A DNA stretch of 64,000 bases from Halioglobus sp. (lineage in GTDB: Bacteria; Pseudomonadota; Gammaproteobacteria; Pseudomonadales; Halieaceae). This document shows positions 37,232-46,423 of the stretch, in pieces (the stretch's first letter is position 1; each line of letters starts with the position of its first letter). The DNA lies in contig JAQWNG010000028.1 in NCBI GenBank assembly GCA_029246385.1, positions 120,822 to 184,821 of the forward strand, read 5' to 3'. The position numbers and the translations under genes are program-made. The notes under the pieces are model-generated. The model did no database searches. It saw only the letters and a program-made list of their open reading frames with translations, and was not told where the DNA came from.

Positions 37232-38145
37232 ACGGCACCCTCGACAAGATTTACAAACATTTCCTCAAGGCGATTTGCACGATTACGCATACTACTGATG
37301 TGAATGTCTGCGACATCCAAGGCTGTGAAAACTGCGTTAAGATTTTGCCCCTTTTGTACTTCCACTTCCAGCGTGTGATCGTCAATACGACGTATCAAAA
37401 AACCATCAATTGCAACGGCAGCCGGCAGCTCCTCCAAACAATCAAGTATAAATACCTCCCGATCCAATTGACGCAAAAGCTCCTTCATAGAGGTATTCTC
37501 TACGATCTTACCATGATTGATGATCGCAATATGCCGACACAATGCCTCTGCCTCTTCGAGGTAGTGCGTGGTAAGAATGATCGTGGTTCCTTGTGCATTG
37601 ATTCGCCTGAGAAAATCCCACATGGAGCGGCGCATTTCAATATCGACACCAGCGCTTGGCTCATCGAGAATCAGCAATTGCGGCTCATGGACCAGAGAGC
37701 GGGCAATCATCAAACGACGCTTCATTCCGCCTGACAACATCCGCGCGGGTATGTCTCTCTGCTCCCATAATCCGAGCTCCCGCAGATACTTCTCTGCCCG
37801 CTCTCTCGCCAAACCAGGCGCCAGACCGTAATAACCGGCCTGATTGATAACTATGTCTAACCCCTTTTCAAACTGGTTGAAATTAAATTCTTGCGGAACG
37901 ATGCCGATATAGCGCTTGGCCGCAGGAAAATCCTCATCGATATCAACACCAAATATTGAAATCTTACCCGCGGACTTGGCAACCAGCGAACAAATAATAC
38001 CAATCGTTGTCGATTTCCCCGCTCCATTGGGGCCTAACAAAGCGAAAAAATCGCCCGGTTCCACCCTAAGACTAATGCCTTTTAGTGCCTCAAAATCATT
38101 GTCGTAAACCTTACTAAGGTTTTCTATCTCAAGTGCTGGTATCAT
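37228..38145 (-). CDS. ABC transporter ATP-binding protein (YadG-like)
   Basis: 305 residues. Walker A GPNGAGKST (residues 38-46), signature MLSGGMKRRLMIARSL, Walker B LLILDEPSAGVD and the switch His in TTHYLEEAEALC. About 80 residues follow the nucleotide-binding domain, as in export-type ATPases of the YadG group. Pairs with the permease directly downstream. Its upstream region is shared with the divergent PA2817-type gene. Confidence 0.92.
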   Translation of the reverse strand: MIPALEIENLSKVYDNDFEALKGISLRVEPGDFFALLGPNGAGKSTTIGIICSLVAKSAGKISIFGVDIDEDFPAAKRYIGIVPQEFNFNQFEKGLDIVINQAGYYGLAPGLARERAEKYLRELGLWEQRDIPARMLSGGMKRRLMIARSLVHEPQLLILDEPSAGVDIEMRRSMWDFLRRINAQGTTIILTTHYLEEAEALCRHIAIINHGKIVENTSMKELLRQLDREVFILDCLEELPAAVAIDGFLIRRIDDHTLEVEVQKGQNLNAVFTALDVADIHISSMRNRANRLEEMFVNLVEGAV

Positions 38146-38220
38146 TCGTTGCTAGGCTACTGCGTGGCTGACGTGAGCGCGCAATTGTACCTGCATTTCT
38201 TCCCACACACGATAGCATTT

Positions 38221-38550
38221 ATGAATGATGAGCAATATCTTCAACACTGCCGATTGCTACTAAGAGAATTCGCTGAAACGTTGACGACTAATACCAAACA
38301 GTTACCGCAGGAACATCCATTGCGGGAGCTTGCGGCCGGATTTCAGTCACTACAGTCGCACCCTAGTGACTTCTATGATCAAGGTCCGGACTTGATTGCG
38401 CGTCTGTTCGACACCTACCCCGAGCTTGCCCCGACCTTTCCACGACAGTTACTGTGGTTTTTCGGCGCCAATTGCCTGCACTATATGGCCGATGAGGAGC
38501 TCTCAGAATTCCAGCTGCTAGAGGATATGCGCACCGCCCCTGAGCCCTAG
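38221..38550 (+). CDS. PA2817-family conserved protein
   Basis: 109 residues from the ATG at MNDEQYLQHC; the frame continues 24 codons upstream from a TTG but that part is not family-like. All-helical, acidic, with LREFAETLTTN, FYDQGPDLIARLFDTYPELAPTFPRQLLWFFGANCLHYM (cited in part: FPRQLLWFFGANCLHY). This resembles a small pseudomonad family named after PA2817; no function is established. Start has no strong ribosome-binding site. Confidence 0.7.
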   Translation: MNDEQYLQHCRLLLREFAETLTTNTKQLPQEHPLRELAAGFQSLQSHPSDFYDQGPDLIARLFDTYPELAPTFPRQLLWFFGANCLHYMADEELSEFQLLEDMRTAPEP

Positions 38551-38634
38551 CGGAGCCCCTTTGGCAGGCTTGCATGAACCGTCAAGCGCCCGCAGTTGCG
38601 ATGAACAATTCGGCTTAAATCTAGCTTGGAGGAC

Positions 38635-38663
38635 TTGACGCAACCCGCCTCTCTTCCTACAAT
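38635..38663 (+). promoter_or_regulatory. Promoter of the tRNA-Glu/tRNA-Gly unit
   Basis: TTGACG, 17-base spacer, TACAAT, then the GC-rich discriminator GCGCGCC; tRNA-Glu begins 26 bases after the -10 box. The seven discriminator bases are identical to those of the tRNA-Ser promoter. Confidence 0.8.
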
Positions 38664-38689
38664 GCGCGCCTCTTGATAGAGACCGTTGC

Positions 38690-38765
38690 GTCCCCTTCGT
38701 CTAGTGGCCTAGGACACTGCCCTTTCACGGCGGTAACAGGGGTTCGAACCCCCTAGGGGACGCCA
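38690..38765 (+). tRNA. tRNA-Glu (TTC anticodon)
   Basis: 76 bases with encoded CCA. The acceptor GTCCCCT pairs with AGGGGAC; anticodon loop CTTTCAC gives TTC. First gene of a two-tRNA transcript with tRNA-Gly 17 bases on. A second copy with two D-loop differences is at 63861-63936 on the other strand. Confidence 0.97.
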
Positions 38766-38782
38766 TTCATCAAGCGCCATCA

Positions 38783-38858
38783 GCGGGAATAGCTCAGTTG
38801 GTAGAGCGCAACCTTGCCAAGGTTGAGGTCGCCGGTTCGAACCCGGTTTCCCGCTCCA
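38783..38858 (+). tRNA. tRNA-Gly (GCC anticodon)
   Basis: 76 bases with encoded CCA. The acceptor GCGGGAA pairs with TTCCCGC; the anticodon loop is TTGCCAA, giving GCC. Co-transcribed with tRNA-Glu. The msrB coding end lies four bases beyond it on the opposite strand, leaving no room for a separate terminator. Confidence 0.97.
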
Positions 38859-38861
38859 ACT

Positions 38862-39248
38862 CTAGCCCCCTGCTTCCTGCAGCTTGATCGATACGCTATT
38901 AATGCAATAGCGCAGGCCAGTCGGTGCCGGGCCGTCCTCGAATACATGGCCTAAGTGTGCGCCACAAGCCTTGCACGTCACTTCAGTACGCATCATTCCG
39001 AGGCTGAGATCCTGCACCTCTTCAATCATTTTGGCATCGGCAGCCTTAAAGAAGCTGGGCCAGCCGCAACCAGCATCAAACTTGCTATCTGACAAAAACA
39101 GTGTTTCCCCGCAACATCGACAGTGATACTCACCGTCTTTGGTGCAATTCCAATACTCTCCGGTGAATGGTCGCTCTGTGCCTTTTTCCCGGCAAACATG
39201 GAACTCTTCTGGTGTGAGCTTTTCTCGCCAATGTTCGTCATCGTGCAT
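38862..39248 (-). CDS. msrB: Peptide-methionine (R)-S-oxide reductase MsrB
   Basis: 128 residues. Structural zinc is bound by Cys43/Cys46 (CRCC) and Cys92/Cys95 (CKAC); the catalytic Cys115 is in [18 protein letters not shown] and [12 protein letters not shown] are family blocks. It reduces methionine-R-sulfoxide in proteins. The coding end meets the tRNA-Gly gene on the other strand. Confidence 0.95.
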   Translation of the reverse strand: MHDDEHWREKLTPEEFHVCREKGTERPFTGEYWNCTKDGEYHCRCCGETLFLSDSKFDAGCGWPSFFKAADAKMIEEVQDLSLGMMRTEVTCKACGAHLGHVFEDGPAPTGLRYCINSVSIKLQEAGG

Positions 39249-39339
39249 AGCTTGTTTCTCAGCAGTCTAGTTAACTTCTATAGCCTACACCAGAGTGCTT
39301 CAACAGACTATGGCCGACAAGCGCAAAAAGCTCGGCGGA

Positions 39340-40497
39340 TTATGCGTCGCCGAGGTTGACAGCAATGCAATTCAAAGCGCGTATGACCTCTAACTGCTGA
39401 GCTGTCGGTATTGACTGCCTCACCAACGATCCAGCCAACTCTCGACGCGAACGATACGTTTTGCGCAGTTGGTCGAATTGCTGGGCGCGTTTCTCGATTA
39501 TTGGCTCGCCTAAAATAGCCTGACGCAAAAGCGCGTCATCCAAGGAAATATCATATCTGGATTTTAAGAGATAGCGGATCTGCTGCGCCCTAGAAAAACC
39601 CTCCGGCAGCAACAATACAGGAGCAGTTCCTGCGGGACTACTGAGCGCTGCCGATTGCACATGCCGCCATTCCTTCACTGCGTCGCTAAGCATGCGCGTT
39701 GCTAACAGCTTCCCATCTAGGCTGTAGCCCGCAATATGTGCCGTTCCCAGTGTAACGCGCTCAAGCAATGCGGCATTTATAGCCGGTTCACCCTCCCAAA
39801 CATCGACTACAGTAGAAAAACCTTCCCCAGTGCGTAAGTGTGCGAGTAAGGCCATATTATCTATTATGGGGCCACGACTGGCATTGACGAGCAAACTGTC
39901 AGGACCAAGCCGCGACAATTCAGCTATGCCAAGTAGATGACGACTTGGCCAGGGCTCATCTGTCGTTAGCTCCGGATGCAGGGTCACCACATCGCAGTCA
40001 AGAACCTGTTCTAGCGTAGCGGCCTGCTTGATCGTATGCTGCTGCAACCGAGGGTCAAACACGCAATAACGAATGCCTAGTGCGTCCAGGCGCTCGGCGA
40101 TCGCCTTACCGATATGCCCATACCCAACAACACCGACAACGCCGCCTGCCAGTAATTTTTCTAGAGTATCAGCAACGCTAGCGACTGCTGCCAATACGTA
40201 CTCAACGACAGAATTGGCGTTCGACCCAGCAGCGTAGGCAAAGCCAATTCCACTCTGGCAAAGATACTCTTGGTCAATGTGATCTAAACCACTAGTCGCT
40301 GTGCCTACAAATTTTACTGCCGTGCCAGAGAGCAGTGTCGCATCTACGCGCGTCACCGAGCGTACTAACAGAATATCGACGTGCTGCAACTGTGCGCGAC
40401 CGATAGCGCGCCCGGGTAGTCTTGCAACGTGTGTATCCCCAGAAAAGAAATACTCTACCGCAGGGATATTCTCGTCAGCGAGTATCTGCAGCGTCAC
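39340..40497 (-). CDS. pdxB: Erythronate-4-phosphate dehydrogenase PdxB
   Basis: 385 residues from a GTG before TLQILADENIPAVEYF, the usual PdxB N-terminus; the open frame runs 17 codons further but without family likeness, and no strong ribosome-binding site separates the options. D-isomer-specific 2-hydroxyacid dehydrogenase with GVVGYGHIGKAIAERL (NAD loop), LVNASRGPIIDN (catalytic Arg region) and a C-terminal dimerisation domain. It oxidises 4-phosphoerythronate in pyridoxal-phosphate synthesis. Last gene of the prmB-aroC-yheU-tusA-epmC-pdxB run; 94 bases separate its GTG from the epmC stop. Confidence 0.92.
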   Translation of the reverse strand: MTLQILADENIPAVEYFFSGDTHVARLPGRAIGRAQLQHVDILLVRSVTRVDATLLSGTAVKFVGTATSGLDHIDQEYLCQSGIGFAYAAGSNANSVVEYVLAAVASVADTLEKLLAGGVVGVVGYGHIGKAIAERLDALGIRYCVFDPRLQQHTIKQAATLEQVLDCDVVTLHPELTTDEPWPSRHLLGIAELSRLGPDSLLVNASRGPIIDNMALLAHLRTGEGFSTVVDVWEGEPAINAALLERVTLGTAHIAGYSLDGKLLATRMLSDAVKEWRHVQSAALSSPAGTAPVLLLPEGFSRAQQIRYLLKSRYDISLDDALLRQAILGEPIIEKRAQQFDQLRKTYRSRRELAGSLVRQSIPTAQQLEVIRALNCIAVNLGDA

Positions 40498-40591
40498 GTC
40501 GTGAGACACTCTGAGGTCGAGTTCAGAAACTCCACGATGGACCAGCACCTAACCGCAGTGCAACTACGGCGCCAACTCCACCTATCAGTTT

Positions 40592-41179
40592 TCACGCGAG
40601 ATCTACCGTCGAAAAATGGAGCTGCCTCGGCGAGAGGATGGTGTCAAATTCGCGGCATAAACTGTCGAAGAACATATCGGCCCGCTCCGGCAGGCCGTCC
40701 GTTTGCCAACATAAGGCCTGATCTAGCACGCTGGCTTGAAACACCGTAGTGTCTGCCATCGCATTCACGGCCCCACTAAGATTGTCTGCGCTTACCCAAA
40801 AGCGGTATCCACAAGCCTGGGAAAAGAACCACTCCAGCGCCTGCGGCTTACACTCAGCAAGTTCAAATGCGTGTTGCTCCCCGACGCTACGCCCATCAGG
40901 CACATACCAATAGCCAAAATCTAACTGCTGCCGGCGCTCAGCACCGGCGATGCACCAATGTGCAACTTCATGCAATGCAGAAGCAAAATGATCGCCACGA
41001 TAATACAACACATGATGATCCCTCAAAGTCTTAGCGGGTTGGTAGAGTGGTTCATCAGCGCCGCCAATAAGGCGCGTGCGGAAAGCATCGGCAAAGCACC
41101 TGTCAAAAACACGTTCAAGTCGCATACAGTAGAAGGTGTCTGAAGCGTTAACGGCAGGCGTACCGTCCGATGCATTCAT
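40592..41179 (-). CDS. epmC: Elongation factor P hydroxylase EpmC
   Basis: 195 residues. The metal site is HEVAHWC (His70, Glu71, His74); DFGYWYVPDGRSVGEQHAFE and ALEWFFSQACGYRF are typical of EpmC/YfcM. It hydroxylates the beta-lysyl-modified lysine of EF-P, the last step after EpmA and EpmB (not in the window). The ATG overlaps the tusA stop by one base (TAATG), a sign of coupled translation. Confidence 0.93.
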   Translation of the reverse strand: MNASDGTPAVNASDTFYCMRLERVFDRCFADAFRTRLIGGADEPLYQPAKTLRDHHVLYYRGDHFASALHEVAHWCIAGAERRQQLDFGYWYVPDGRSVGEQHAFELAECKPQALEWFFSQACGYRFWVSADNLSGAVNAMADTTVFQASVLDQALCWQTDGLPERADMFFDSLCREFDTILSPRQLHFSTVDLA

Positions 41180-41421
41180 TAATCTGACGCCAACTTACGT
41201 ATCAAATACACATAGTTACCATCGTCCGCCGTCTGTTCTATCAATTCATGTCCCAAAAATGTGCAAAAACGAGGAATATCACGCTCCGTCGAAGGGTCTG
41301 TTGCCTGTATCTGTAACGTTTCGCCTACGGCTATATCACGTATTCGATTGTGCAACAGCATTACCGGCTCAGGACAAAGCAAACCAGAGGCGTCAAGAAA
41401 ATGGTCAGGTGATTTCAGCAT
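41179..41421 (-). CDS. tusA: Sulfur carrier protein TusA
   Basis: 80 residues. The carrier Cys16 is in LDASGLLCPEPVM (CPxP). It receives sulfur from cysteine desulfurase IscS and passes it toward tRNA 2-thiouridine and other sulfur acceptors. Overlaps epmC by one base. Confidence 0.92.
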   Translation of the reverse strand: MLKSPDHFLDASGLLCPEPVMLLHNRIRDIAVGETLQIQATDPSTERDIPRFCTFLGHELIEQTADDGNYVYLIRKLASD

Positions 41422-41433
41422 CCGCGAATAATA

Positions 41434-41676
41434 TCAGCTGTTGAGCAGCAATTCAGCCTGCGTCCGCTCGACTAGGTCCCACTGCTCACTGTCTGCGTCG
41501 TAAAGAATGTGCAGTTCACCAGTGCCGAGCTGACACTGCAATCGATCGACTTTCTCCTCGGTGGTACGCTCTCGCTCCCCGTAGTCCGTCCCATCGCGCG
41601 TAGCATAATCCTCTAGCAGAGCTTGAAGAACTTCGGCCTCTAGCCGCTGAAACGGCACCAATACAAATTGCGCCAT
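41434..41676 (-). CDS. yheU: YheU-type (UPF0270) small protein
   Basis: 80 residues from the ATG at MAQFVLVPFQRL; the open frame extends 32 codons upstream without family likeness. The conserved block RDGTDYGERERTTEEKV and the following QLGTGELHILYD match E. coli YheU. No function is known for the family. 12 bases before tusA in the same operon. Confidence 0.85.
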   Translation of the reverse strand: MAQFVLVPFQRLEAEVLQALLEDYATRDGTDYGERERTTEEKVDRLQCQLGTGELHILYDADSEQWDLVERTQAELLLNS

Positions 41677-41779
41677 ATTTCTCGAATCCTCGTTCAGTCG
41701 CGGACTGATCCGCGCAAAGAAGCGTAGCGGCAAGGGTACCGTGTGAGAAAGCGACCTCGAACAAATCGCCACACAGCCG

Positions 41780-42007
41780 TTAATCTAAATCATTCCGCTG
41801 CAGTAACTTGCGCAGACCAATCAATGCGGCAACCAACGACGCAGCAAGCATAATGATTCCGCCTGCCACCCAAAGCGTACCGATGAACAATTCCGCCATA
41901 TGATCGAGTGGGATGTCGAACTGATCGATGGCGGACCATACTAGAACACCGAGTGCGATTAGGCCCAATCCTGTGGAGCGATAAAAACGTCGACTGGCCC
42001 TGCTCAC
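41780..42007 (-). CDS. Small two-helix membrane protein of unknown function
   Basis: 75 residues, GTG start seven bases after GGAGGAG, which strongly supports translation. Two hydrophobic segments (about residues 12-27 and 39-63) flanked by an Arg-rich N-terminus (SRASRRFYRS) and a basic C-terminus (LRKLLQRNDLD). I do not recognise a family. It lies 15 bases after aroC and about 100 before yheU, in the same direction. Confidence 0.65.
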   Translation of the reverse strand: MSRASRRFYRSTGLGLIALGVLVWSAIDQFDIPLDHMAELFIGTLWVAGGIIMLAASLVAALIGLRKLLQRNDLD

Positions 42008-42022
42008 ACAGCTACTCCTCCC

Positions 42023-43138
42023 TTAGGGTTCGCTGGCATCGGGGGCCGATGCCAAAAGCACTGGTGTCGCAGACTGTACATCCATATTCTGCGCTCGATG
42101 ACGTAGCACATGGTCCATAAGTACAATCGCTAGCATAGCTTCAGCGATAGGCGTAGCCCGAATTCCAACACAGGGGTCATGCCTACCATGTGTCGCAACC
42201 TGTATTGCTTTGCCGTTGATATCAACACTGTCTCCCGGCTGGCGAATACTGGATGTCGGCTTCAGCGCGAGGCTGACTACAATGTCCTGACCACTGCTGA
42301 TACCGCCTAAAATGCCACCAGCGTTATTGCCAACAAATCCTGCTGGCGTCAACAAATCCCGATGCTCGCTGCCGCATTGTTCTACCGCGGAGAAGCCCGC
42401 TCCAATTTCTACGCCTTTGACCGCATTAATGCTCATCATTGCGCCGGCGATATCCGCGTCAAGGCGATCGAAAATTGGCTCCCCCAATCCAGGCATAATG
42501 CCACTAGCGACTACATTGATGCGAGCACCAATAGAGTCACCGCGTTTGATAAGAGCAGCCATAAAGGCTTCCATCTCTGACAACTTTTCCGCATCTGGAC
42601 AAAAGAAAGGGTTAGACTCAACAACATCCCAATCCAAGCGCTGGGCCGCAATTGGGCCCAGCTGCGACAGGTATCCGCGAACCTGAATACCGTAGCGGGT
42701 CAAAAGATATTTCTTGGCGACGGCTCCGGCCGCTACCCGCATCGCTGTCTCGCGCGCGGAAGAGCGGCCTCCTCCACGATAATCGCGAAAGCCGTATTTT
42801 TGGTTATACGTATAGTCTGCATGCGCCGGACGAAACGCATCCTTGATGGCCGAATAGTCCTTAGAACGCTGATCGGTGTTATCAATCGTTAACCCAATAG
42901 CCGTCCCTGTTGTGACACCCTCAAATACGCCAGATAAAATACGCACTTCATCAGCTTCACGTCGCTGCGTCGTAAACCGGGAAGTGCCGGGCTTACGCCT
43001 ATTGAGGTCATGCTGCATATCGGCAGGCTCCAGCGGGAGACCCGGCGGGCAACCGTCAATGATGCAGCCCAAGGCCGGCCCATGGCTTTCACCAAAGCTG
43101 GTCACAGTGAATAGTTTACCGATTGAATTGCCTGACAT
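42023..43138 (-). CDS. aroC: Chorismate synthase AroC
   Basis: 371 residues. Signatures are [40 protein letters not shown] and [17 protein letters not shown] (cited in part: [19 protein letters not shown]). Needs reduced FMN; converts EPSP to chorismate, which also feeds the PabB reaction encoded at 5.1 kb. Second gene of the run after prmB (55-base gap). Confidence 0.97.
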   Translation of the reverse strand: MSGNSIGKLFTVTSFGESHGPALGCIIDGCPPGLPLEPADMQHDLNRRKPGTSRFTTQRREADEVRILSGVFEGVTTGTAIGLTIDNTDQRSKDYSAIKDAFRPAHADYTYNQKYGFRDYRGGGRSSARETAMRVAAGAVAKKYLLTRYGIQVRGYLSQLGPIAAQRLDWDVVESNPFFCPDAEKLSEMEAFMAALIKRGDSIGARINVVASGIMPGLGEPIFDRLDADIAGAMMSINAVKGVEIGAGFSAVEQCGSEHRDLLTPAGFVGNNAGGILGGISSGQDIVVSLALKPTSSIRQPGDSVDINGKAIQVATHGRHDPCVGIRATPIAEAMLAIVLMDHVLRHRAQNMDVQSATPVLLASAPDASEP

Positions 43139-43193
43139 AGTGCTCTCTTGCTTACCCTTGCTGAATATTCAAGTTCGACTATTATAGGCCTAA

Positions 43194-44111
43194 TTAGCAA
43201 TCAATTGTGCTGTAATCTTGCAACTCCTTTGCAGTCAGAGCAAACACCCCATCCCCCCCGCGCTCAAATTCTATCCACGTGAACGGCAACTTGGGGTAAG
43301 CCTTCTCAAGCGCTGGCCAACTGTTGCCCACCTCTATGATGAGAAGGCCGCTGTTGGCAAGGAATGGATGAACGGAGGACAGTATCCTGCGCGTCAAGTC
43401 TAAGCCATCAGGGCCTGAACGCAGCGCATCTACCGGTTCATGATGAAATTCCGCAGGCATCGCAGCGAGATCGGCAGCATCAACATACGGTGGATTACTC
43501 AAAATAAGGTCATATCGATTACCCACTAAAGATTCCAATAGATCAGACTGCATAACAGTCACTCTTTCCTTAAGCCCAAGATAATCTGCATTTTCACATG
43601 CTAATTCCAAGGCGCTGGAATCCACGTCTACCAAATCAACCCGCGCATTGGGAAATTGATAAGCGGCGGCCAGTCCAATGCAACCGCCGCCGCAGCAAAG
43701 ATCAAGGATACGCATTGGGGCTGGGCCGTTGTACCAAGGTTTAAAGCCATTGAGGATGAGTTCAGCAATAGGAGAACGGGGAATAATCGCGCGCCGATCA
43801 CAACAAAACTCTAACCCAGCAAACCAAGCACGTCCCAGTAGATACGGCAGAGGCTCGCGTTCCGTAATGCGCCGATGCAGTAATACTTCTAATCGATCTA
43901 CCGTCTCGATTCCGACCGGCTGCGGCAAGACATCCTCGCCAGAGTTCAAGGGCAGGCCTGCAACAGACAGGACCATTAGCACAGATTCATCCCAAGCATT
44001 GTCTGTGCCGTGTCCAAAAAACGCATCACTGTCTTCCAGCGCTTCGCGACACAACTGCAACAGCTGCCCAACAGTTTGCGGTTGATTAAAAAAATATTGG
44101 GTGCTATCCAT
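43194..44111 (-). CDS. prmB: 50S ribosomal protein L3 glutamine methyltransferase PrmB
   Basis: 305 residues. SAM-binding motif LDLCCGGGCIGLAAA and the N-methyltransferase motif NPPYVD (206-211), preceded by a helical N-terminal domain with REPLPYLLGRAWFAGLEF. Distinguished from PrmC, whose corresponding stretch lacks this N-terminus and which sits next to prfA. It methylates a Gln of ribosomal protein L3. First gene before aroC, as in many gammaproteobacteria. Confidence 0.92.
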   Translation of the reverse strand: MDSTQYFFNQPQTVGQLLQLCREALEDSDAFFGHGTDNAWDESVLMVLSVAGLPLNSGEDVLPQPVGIETVDRLEVLLHRRITEREPLPYLLGRAWFAGLEFCCDRRAIIPRSPIAELILNGFKPWYNGPAPMRILDLCCGGGCIGLAAAYQFPNARVDLVDVDSSALELACENADYLGLKERVTVMQSDLLESLVGNRYDLILSNPPYVDAADLAAMPAEFHHEPVDALRSGPDGLDLTRRILSSVHPFLANSGLLIIEVGNSWPALEKAYPKLPFTWIEFERGGDGVFALTAKELQDYSTIDC

Positions 44112-44444
44112 AGCCCCAGTGTACCCGATTGTGATGAATAATTTATAGCCAAAGCCACTCTCAGATCTGTTCGCTTTGCCGTCATCGAGTTGCTAGTGTG
44201 CCTACAGATATTGCCAATGACGCGTTCTTCCCGCCCGATTTCCCTGAGATGATTCTGGTCCGAGCACATTGAGCTTTACTCATTGTGCGGACACGATCTG
44301 TTGCCATTCATTGGCAAGTGCCATATCGGCTATATACCCATTAGAAATGTCTTTGAATTATCTAAAGGTAGTACGCATCGTCGATGTTTTCGCTCGACGG
44401 CCTCAAATACAGGTATCACTGACCGCGCTGTTGTGACTGTGACA
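44112..44444. other. Intergenic region between prmB and the DUF4892 gene
   Basis: 333 bases that must hold the prmB promoter and the end of the sixA-hydrolase-DUF4892 transcript. A short TTGCCA/TGGCAA stem lies near 44300-44317, without a T-run. No gene is supported. Confidence 0.4.
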
Positions 44445-44999
44445 CTAATTATCGATACGTAGTAGATCAACGCGCAAGTACTGCCGGTCTGCGGTGCGAG
44501 CGGCGCTATAGCCCACCAGTCGGTAAGCATTTTCTGCCTGAAAAGCATAAACTCGGTACTGCTGCAGGTCTTCTCTGCCATAAAGAACGCGCTCACCAAA
44601 TACGCGATTGGCCCACTGCACGCCCTTACCACAGGCGCGGCCTCTGCATTCGAACAGCATAACAGCACTCTCTTTTTTCGCCAGAGGGCCCAACAGCTCA
44701 TCCATCACCGCAGCAGAGGTAAAGCCGTCGAGAATTTGCCAAGTATAACTTAGCAATGTTCCGGTAAGCCGCTCGCTATCTTTAAAGCGCCACTCTCCTC
44801 GAACTTTTCGCAAGGCGCCAAGCCCCACCTCGTGGTCTACCACCTGCTGTTCTGAAAACGCGACCTGCTCAGAGTGAGGATACTCACTAAGTTGCTCTAA
44901 TAGGAGCTCAAATGTCGGCTCAGCAGCACTTGCTGCGCCGGCTGAAAACAGCATGAGACCGGTTACTATACCAATAAGAATACTGCTGATGTTCCTCAC
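44445..44999 (-). CDS. Exported DUF4892-type protein
   Basis: 184 residues, GTG start overlapping the upstream gene by four bases. Signal peptide to about residue 25 (GAASAAE). Family blocks are [30 protein letters not shown] (cited in part: [10 protein letters not shown]), [39 protein letters not shown], the last with two Cys likely paired in the periplasm. Function unknown. It is the last gene after sixA and the alpha/beta hydrolase, an arrangement I recall from pseudomonads. Confidence 0.83.
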   Translation of the reverse strand: MRNISSILIGIVTGLMLFSAGAASAAEPTFELLLEQLSEYPHSEQVAFSEQQVVDHEVGLGALRKVRGEWRFKDSERLTGTLLSYTWQILDGFTSAAVMDELLGPLAKKESAVMLFECRGRACGKGVQWANRVFGERVLYGREDLQQYRVYAFQAENAYRLVGYSAARTADRQYLRVDLLRIDN

Positions 45000-45889
45000 A
45001 ATAGTGCGGGCTCCATGTTATTCGTCTCTAACAAAAACTGCTTCATATGCTTTGCCACCTCGCTAGCGCCAGACTCCATGTGAAAATGGTGTCCGCCTTT
45101 AATCGTGCGCACGACAAGATTGCCGATGTTCTGTTGTACAGCCTCAATATACTCTGCGGTCTGATGCGCGGTGTCCCCAGCTCGCATCAACAGAGTCGGC
45201 ATAATCAGTGCTTTTAATACTGCACTGATCTGCGCCTCAGTCAACTTAACGGCTGATGCGCCATACAACCTTGGGTCCGTTGTCCAAGTCATACCACTCG
45301 AACAGGTGCACAAATTGCGCTCTACTAATTGCTTAGCTGCTCTCTCAGACAAACCCTTGCGTATCCGAGACGCCACTGCCTCTTCTGAATCGGCAAACAC
45401 TCTATTGGCCCGAACGAGCAATCTCGGCTTGTCCTCTAATGCCTTACGCATCTGCCGAGGAAAGGCCTTCTCCTCAACCGGTTGCGGGGTCACCGCGTCC
45501 AGCAGCACTAGATGATGCACACGCTCAGGATAAGCGCTGGCAAGCAATGTGGCGATAATAGCGCCACGAGAATGCCCCACAAGATCAAATGTCTGCCACC
45601 CCAGCACATCGAGTATACCGAGAACTTCGGGCAGATCATCCCATATCTGATAGTTAGCGTCTTGTGATCGACGAGCGCTTTGACCATGGCCGGTGAGGTC
45701 TAGAGCGACAACGTAAAAATCGTTCAGCAGCGGCGCCAGCTGGGAAAAACTAGCCGCATTATCCAACCAGCCATGAAGCGCGAGCAACGGCTTACCATTG
45801 GGTTCGCCCCACGACAGGCCTGCCAACTTAAGCCCATTGACCTGCCATTCTAATGGCACTGGAGGGCGAAGACTTGAACTCCTAGACAT
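44996..45889 (-). CDS. Alpha/beta hydrolase
   Basis: 297 residues from the ATG that overlaps the sixA stop by one base (TAATG); an open frame continues far upstream inside sixA but is a shadow. Nucleophile elbow VGHSRGA (Ser107), oxyanion region HGWLDN, Asp in the usual late position and catalytic His in KGGHHFHME. Probably an esterase of the haloperoxidase-like/carboxylesterase group. Second gene of a three-gene operon with sixA and the DUF4892 gene; substrate unknown. Confidence 0.9.
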   Translation of the reverse strand: MSRSSSLRPPVPLEWQVNGLKLAGLSWGEPNGKPLLALHGWLDNAASFSQLAPLLNDFYVVALDLTGHGQSARRSQDANYQIWDDLPEVLGILDVLGWQTFDLVGHSRGAIIATLLASAYPERVHHLVLLDAVTPQPVEEKAFPRQMRKALEDKPRLLVRANRVFADSEEAVASRIRKGLSERAAKQLVERNLCTCSSGMTWTTDPRLYGASAVKLTEAQISAVLKALIMPTLLMRAGDTAHQTAEYIEAVQQNIGNLVVRTIKGGHHFHMESGASEVAKHMKQFLLETNNMEPALL

Positions 45890-46380
45890 TAAGCGTCCGT
45901 CTTGTAATTCGGCGGGGCTGCCCAAAATAAAAGCGTTGCACAGCCTGATGCCGCCATTTCCAGCGACATCGTCACCAGACCGCCGGGCGTCAGAAATGGC
46001 ACGCGTCCGGCTGTGCCAAGATAATGATCCACCAGTGCCGACACCAATGGCTGATGAGACACCAGCAGTATATGCTTCTGCGTGTCGTGAAGACAAAGAA
46101 CTGCATCCACAGCGGCTGCATCGCTGCCCGGATGCAGGGCCGGCTCAGCAGTAACCGGACATGCCGAAAAGATGGCGCCTATTGCCTCCGCCGTCTGCAA
46201 CGCTCTAACCCATTGACTATGCAGTATGCGCTGCGGCTGCGGTATGCCTCTAGTGCTGCAAGCCGCTGACAACTGACTGCAGCCGGCGCTAATATCATCT
46301 CGGCCCCTTACGGTAAGCTGACGCAGGCGGTCGTCTGTGCCACGCTCAGCCTCACCGTGCCGCCATATAGTCAGCATCAT
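45889..46380 (-). CDS. sixA: SixA-type phosphohistidine phosphatase
   Basis: 163 residues with the histidine-phosphatase RHG motif at 7-9 (WRHGEAE) and the second His in LVSHQPLVSAL. Small size and lack of extra domains match SixA, which dephosphorylates phosphohistidine on signalling or PTS proteins. First gene of the operon, translationally coupled to the alpha/beta hydrolase. Confidence 0.87.
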   Translation of the reverse strand: MMLTIWRHGEAERGTDDRLRQLTVRGRDDISAGCSQLSAACSTRGIPQPQRILHSQWVRALQTAEAIGAIFSACPVTAEPALHPGSDAAAVDAVLCLHDTQKHILLVSHQPLVSALVDHYLGTAGRVPFLTPGGLVTMSLEMAASGCATLLFWAAPPNYKTDA

Positions 46381-46423
46381 CGCGATGCAAACCTCAACTC
46401 GGGACTGCCGTACACAATCAGGC

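Noticed and set aside
44330..44701. 123-codon minus-strand frame overlapping the DUF4892 gene
   Set aside because: It is a shadow in another frame of the DUF4892 gene and has no family pattern.
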